This document shows positions 61,387 through 64,000 of a stretch of 64,000 nucleotides of DNA, piece by piece. The DNA is from Corynebacterium xerosis NBRC 16721 = ATCC 373 (GTDB taxonomy: Bacteria; Actinomycetota; Actinomycetes; Mycobacteriales; Mycobacteriaceae): positions 186,001 to 250,000 of the forward strand of contig NZ_BCRD01000005.1 of assembly GCF_001552415.1 (NCBI RefSeq), read 5' to 3'. How positions within the stretch are numbered: position 1 is the stretch's first letter; every line of letters begins with the position of its first letter. A program made the translations under genes and the position numbers. The notes under the pieces are model-generated. The model saw nothing but the letters and a program-made list of their open reading frames with translations. It was not told the DNA's origin and ran no database searches.

Positions 61387-62175
61387 CTACGCGCGCTCGA
61401 CCGGGTTGGCCAGCTTGCCGATGCCCGGGATCTCGATCTCGATGCGGTCGCCCGGGAACATCTCGGCGGTGCCCGCCGGAGAACCCGTGCAGATGATGTC
61501 GCCCGGCAGCAGGGTAATCGAGGCGGTGAGGAACTCGATGATCTCCGGGATCGACATGATCATCTGGTCGGAGTTGGAGTCCTGCTTGGTCTCGGTGACG
61601 CCGTTCTGGGTCAGGTGCGCCTTGATGGGCAGGTTCTCGTAATCCAGCTCGGTCTGGATCCACGGGCCGATCGGGCAGAACGTGTCGATGCCCTTCGCGC
61701 GCGCCCACTGGCCGTCGGCGAACTGCAGATCGCGCGACGAGACGTCGTTGACGATGGTGTAGCCGAAGATCACGGACTCGGCGTCGGCGGCCTTGACGTT
61801 CTTGCAGGGCTTGCCGATGACGATGGCCAGCTCGCCCTCGAACTCCACCTTCGTGGCGAACTCCGGGATGCGGATGGGCGCCTCGGGGCCGATGACGGCC
61901 GTCGGCGGCTTGAGGAACATCGTCGGCGGCAGCGACTCGCCGGAGGTCTTGAAGACCTCCTTGACGTGGTCGGCGTAGTTGCGGCCGATGGCGACCACCT
62001 TCGACGGCAGCATCGGCGCGAGCAGGCGCACGTCGGCCAGCGGCCAGGAGCGGCCGGTCTTGGTCACCTCGCCGAAGGGATGGCCTTCGATCTCGTGCAG
62101 CTGAACACCGTCATCTTCGCCTTCGACCAGCGCGAAACACATGCCCTCGGGGTGGGCGATTCGAGCAATACGCAT
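61387..62175 (-). CDS. Fumarylacetoacetate hydrolase family protein
   Basis: A 262-residue member of the FAH superfamily, metal-dependent enzymes that cleave or decarboxylate acyl-pyruvates or isomerise related acids. Signatures are VVAIGRNYADHVKEVFK, KVEFEGELAIVIGKPCKNVK with the metal-binding Glu residues, FGYTIVNDVSSRDLQFADGQ and DIICTGSPAGTAEMFPGD. It begins MRIARIAHPEGMCFALVEGE; TAACCT seven bases before the ATG points to a leaderless transcript. In mycobacteria the related gene (Rv2993c) also lies beside gltX. Oxaloacetate or acylpyruvate activity is usual in the family; the substrate here is open. Confidence 0.87.
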   Translation of the reverse strand: MRIARIAHPEGMCFALVEGEDDGVQLHEIEGHPFGEVTKTGRSWPLADVRLLAPMLPSKVVAIGRNYADHVKEVFKTSGESLPPTMFLKPPTAVIGPEAPIRIPEFATKVEFEGELAIVIGKPCKNVKAADAESVIFGYTIVNDVSSRDLQFADGQWARAKGIDTFCPIGPWIQTELDYENLPIKAHLTQNGVTETKQDSNSDQMIMSIPEIIEFLTASITLLPGDIICTGSPAGTAEMFPGDRIEIEIPGIGKLANPVERA

Positions 62176-62182
62176 GCGGGAC

Positions 62183-62188
62183 AGGTTA
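62183..62188 (-). promoter_or_regulatory. -10 box of a leaderless transcript (FAH-family gene)
   Basis: TAACCT on the minus strand, seven bases before the ATG at 62175. Confidence 0.45.
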
Positions 62189-62241
62189 CATGCCCGCACC
62201 CGGCACACGGTGATCGGCCCCACGCCGCCGGGGGCACCCCG

Positions 62242-62868
62242 CTACCGCGGCAGCCCCGCCGCGTCCTGCGCCAGCCACAGCTCGGCGCCGGACAATGCGT
62301 CGGTCAACGCGTGGTGCGCCTTGTAGGGGGCGAGCCCGTATCGTTCGCGGACGGTCCACAGGCGCAGCTCGTCGCGGCGCGGCTCGCGGTCGGCGGCCTG
62401 GTACTTGCGGTACTCGCGCTGCATGGTGTCGGCGACCTCGACCTTGAGCCCGGCGCCGAAATGCTGGCGGCAGGCCTTGTCCAGGAAGCCCGTCTCCAGC
62501 TTCGCGAAATGCGCCAGCAGCCTGCGCCCCTTGAGCGCGTGGAGCACCATCTCCATCGCCTCGCGGGGGTCGACGCCCTCGGCGATGGCGTCATCGGTCA
62601 GGCCGTGGAGCGTCGCGGATTCGCCGACCGACGCCTCCCCTTCCGCGCCGCGCAGCACCACGTGGCCGGCGCCGCCGAGGATGATCTCGTCGCCGTCGAC
62701 CGGCACCCAGCCGATCGACAGCAGACGGTCCTTGTTCGGGTCGAGGCCCGTGGTCTCCACGTCCACCGCCAACCAGCGGTCCTGCTGCAGCGGGACGTCG
62801 TAGAACTCGGCGAGTGCGCCGGTTGCTTTGCGACGGCCACCGCCGAACATCGAATCGAAGATTCCCAT
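62242..62868 (-). CDS. DEDDh-family 3'-5' exonuclease (DnaQ type)
   Basis: A 208-residue exonuclease resembling the proofreading subunit of DNA polymerase III. Exo I is WLAVDVETTGLDPNKDRLLS (D-x-E), Exo II lies in RRLLAHFAKLETGFLDKACR, and Exo IIIe is YKAHHALTDALSGAELWLA (H-x4-D). It begins MGIFDSMFGGGRRKATGALA. It starts 14 bases after the stop of the CBS/DUF294 gene, and the pair is a recurrent neighbour set in actinobacteria. It may act in DNA repair or RNA turnover rather than as the replicative epsilon subunit. Confidence 0.87.
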   Translation of the reverse strand: MGIFDSMFGGGRRKATGALAEFYDVPLQQDRWLAVDVETTGLDPNKDRLLSIGWVPVDGDEIILGGAGHVVLRGAEGEASVGESATLHGLTDDAIAEGVDPREAMEMVLHALKGRRLLAHFAKLETGFLDKACRQHFGAGLKVEVADTMQREYRKYQAADREPRRDELRLWTVRERYGLAPYKAHHALTDALSGAELWLAQDAAGLPR

Positions 62869-62882
62869 GAGTTATCGCCCCG

Positions 62883-64000
62883 TCACGACATCTGGCTGAT
62901 CGGGTACTTCGTGGCCAGCGACTGCTGGAGCCGGCGGATCACCCCGAAGGCGTCGCGCAGGTGCTCTCGCTCGAGGCGGGACAGCTCCTTCGGGTTGACG
63001 TGGTTGTCGGGGACCTCGCCCCCATTCACCGCCGCCTCGTGGTGGGCGAGTTGGACGGTGGCCAGGAAGTCGAAGGCGTCGCGCAGATCCGCGGCGCCCT
63101 GACGGCTCACGGCGCCGGCGCCGGCGGCCGCGGCGAGGCGGTCGCGGGTGCCCACCTGGGGCAGGCCCGAGGCCACCGCGAACAGACGCGCCATCTGGAC
63201 GACGGTGGCGATGCCGCCCTTCTTGATGTCGAGCGTGTTGGCGTGGCTGCCGCCCTTTTCCAGCACGAGACCGCGGAAGAAGCCCAACGGGGGTTCGCGG
63301 TTGGCGGCGAGCTTGGCCAGGTGCGCGTGGAGGCGCTTGGAGCCTTCGGCGATGGGCACGTAGGTGGCGCGCAGGTCATCGACCAGCTCGTCGTCGCCGT
63401 GGACGCCGCGGATGTCGAAGAACGTCTGGGCGTGGAGCAGCGCATCGGGGTCGGGCTTGGTGATCCACAAGTGGAACTTCGTCTTCCACTGCGACAGGCT
63501 CATGCGCCAATCCGGGTTCGACGCCATCATGTTGCCGGGGCACAGCGGGTAGCCGCATTCGGCGAGCGAGTTGCAGACGAAGTCGGCGAGCCGGGCGAAG
63601 TAGTCGCCGTGAGCGGCTTCGTCGTAGGCGTCGTCGATGATGAAGGCGTTGTCCTGGTCGGAGGCCATGCCCATCTCGCGGCGCCCCTGGGAGCCGAGGA
63701 CCACGAAGGAGTACGGCACCGGCGGGGCGCCGAATTTTTCCTCGCCCAGGGTCAGCAGGCGGCGGGCGACGGCGTCGGCGGTGACGGTGAGCAGGCGGGA
63801 GACCTCGTCGGCGGACACGCCGCGCTCGATGAAGCGGCCGACGACGCGCCGCGAGTTGGCGGCGACCTCGGCGATCTCGGCGACCGTGCCCTTGCGGGCC
63901 AGCGTGGCCGTGGCGTAGACGGGGTCGGTGTGCAGGGTGCGCAGCAGGTCGCCGATGACGACCATGCCCACCACTCCCGTCTCGTCGGCGACCGGCAGGT
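62883..64000 (-). CDS. CBS / DUF294 nucleotidyltransferase-like protein (5' end beyond the window)
   Basis: The C-terminal 370 or so residues of a larger regulatory protein; the frame is open to the right edge. The first visible part, LPVADETGVVGMVVIGDLLR, is the end of a CBS domain. Then comes the DUF294 nucleotidyltransferase with SFVVLGSQGRREMGMASDQD-NAFIID (G-S...D-x-D metal site) and the C-terminal DUF294 domain (DWRMSLSQWKTKFHLWITKP; FFDIRGVHGDDELVDDLRAT). Full-length relatives have an N-terminal cyclic-nucleotide-binding domain and two CBS domains. It is related in fold to GlnD but does not replace it. Function unknown. Confidence 0.85.
   Translation of the reverse strand, partial: LPVADETGVVGMVVIGDLLRTLHTDPVYATATLARKGTVAEIAEVAANSRRVVGRFIERGVSADEVSRLLTVTADAVARRLLTLGEEKFGAPPVPYSFVVLGSQGRREMGMASDQDNAFIIDDAYDEAAHGDYFARLADFVCNSLAECGYPLCPGNMMASNPDWRMSLSQWKTKFHLWITKPDPDALLHAQTFFDIRGVHGDDELVDDLRATYVPIAEGSKRLHAHLAKLAANREPPLGFFRGLVLEKGGSHANTLDIKKGGIATVVQMARLFAVASGLPQVGTRDRLAAAAGAGAVSRQGAADLRDAFDFLATVQLAHHEAAVNGGEVPDNHVNPKELSRLEREHLRDAFGVIRRLQQSLATKYPISQMS

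Noticed and set aside
62883..64000. GlnD for the PII protein in this window
   Set aside because: The nucleotidyltransferase belongs to the CBS/DUF294 family, lacking the GlnD HD and ACT domains.

Overview
ORGANISM. The window is uniformly GC-rich and tightly packed, with many 4-base ATGA or GTGA overlaps between genes. Its gene order is that of the Corynebacteriales: rplS ... trmD-rimM-rpsP, ffh, glnK-amtB, ftsY, smc-acyP-mutM-rnc-DUF177-sepIVA, coaD-rsmD, recG, a DAK2 protein, ung-thiL, DUF3515, ddl-gpsA, mutT1, hup, leuD-leuC/ltbR, gltX, FAH protein. It runs parallel to roughly Rv2922c-Rv2993c of Mycobacterium tuberculosis. Short genes and the rimM/trmD/rpsP-ffh-amtB neighbourhood point to Corynebacterium; the species cannot be named. 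It looks chromosomal: no rRNA, IS element, prophage or CRISPR array was seen. LAYOUT. 1-15.2 kb: the rpsP-rimM-trmD-rplS ribosomal group, opened by an ABC-F ATPase and by about 11 kb of other genes: two DUF1648 membrane proteins, an HNH/DUF222 nuclease, a lipoprotein, tex, and a four-gene operon (PLDc_N-ABC ATPase fusion, permease, YtrA-type GntR regulator, DUF1648) that starts on a perfect inverted repeat. 15.5-19.8 kb: two tandem, diverged acyltransferase-3/SGNH membrane O-acyltransferases. 19.9-25.2 kb: protein targeting (ffh, ftsY) around ammonium uptake and PII (amtB-glnK, with no glnD beside them). 25.2-30.2 kb: a GlcD-type flavin oxidase and an operon of a sigma-region-4-like DNA-binding protein with an ABC exporter, preceded by a palindrome on its -10 box. 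30.2-39.9 kb: chromosome condensation, repair, RNase III and septum block (smc, acyP, mutM, rnc, DUF177, sepIVA), with an alanine symporter and a GT87 glycosyltransferase translationally coupled inside it. 39.9-50.0 kb: coaD, rsmD, a biotinyl-like protein, recG, a DAK2 protein, ung, thiL, a double-DUF3515 protein, ddl and gpsA. 50.2-56 kb: mutT1, hup, leuCD with the divergent regulator ltbR and a coupled MFS transporter. 56-58.2 kb: tRNA-Glu, tRNA-Glu and tRNA-Gln beside gltX. 58.3-64 kb: a hydroxypyruvate-isomerase-like protein divergent from an SDR, an isochorismate synthase, a FAH-family hydrolase, a DEDDh exonuclease and a truncated CBS/DUF294 protein at the right edge. HOW THE GENES WORK TOGETHER. 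Most are housekeeping: ribosome assembly, co-translational targeting, DNA repair, peptidoglycan precursor and phospholipid backbone supply, leucine synthesis, and charging of Glu and Gln tRNAs (the tRNA cluster suits a GluRS that serves both before GatCAB transamidation). The less explained parts are the two ABC-exporter operons with candidate self-operators, the paired envelope acyltransferases behind a three-unit 11-bp repeat, two paralogous small proteins, a short conserved box (TTTCGCTTGACGACG) recurring in intergenic and terminator regions, and a nested symmetric palindrome between the tRNA-Glu genes. Several promoters place the start codon 6-9 bases after a TAnnnT -10 box, so leaderless transcription seems common here. 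All functions were inferred by reading the sequence; no database search was run.
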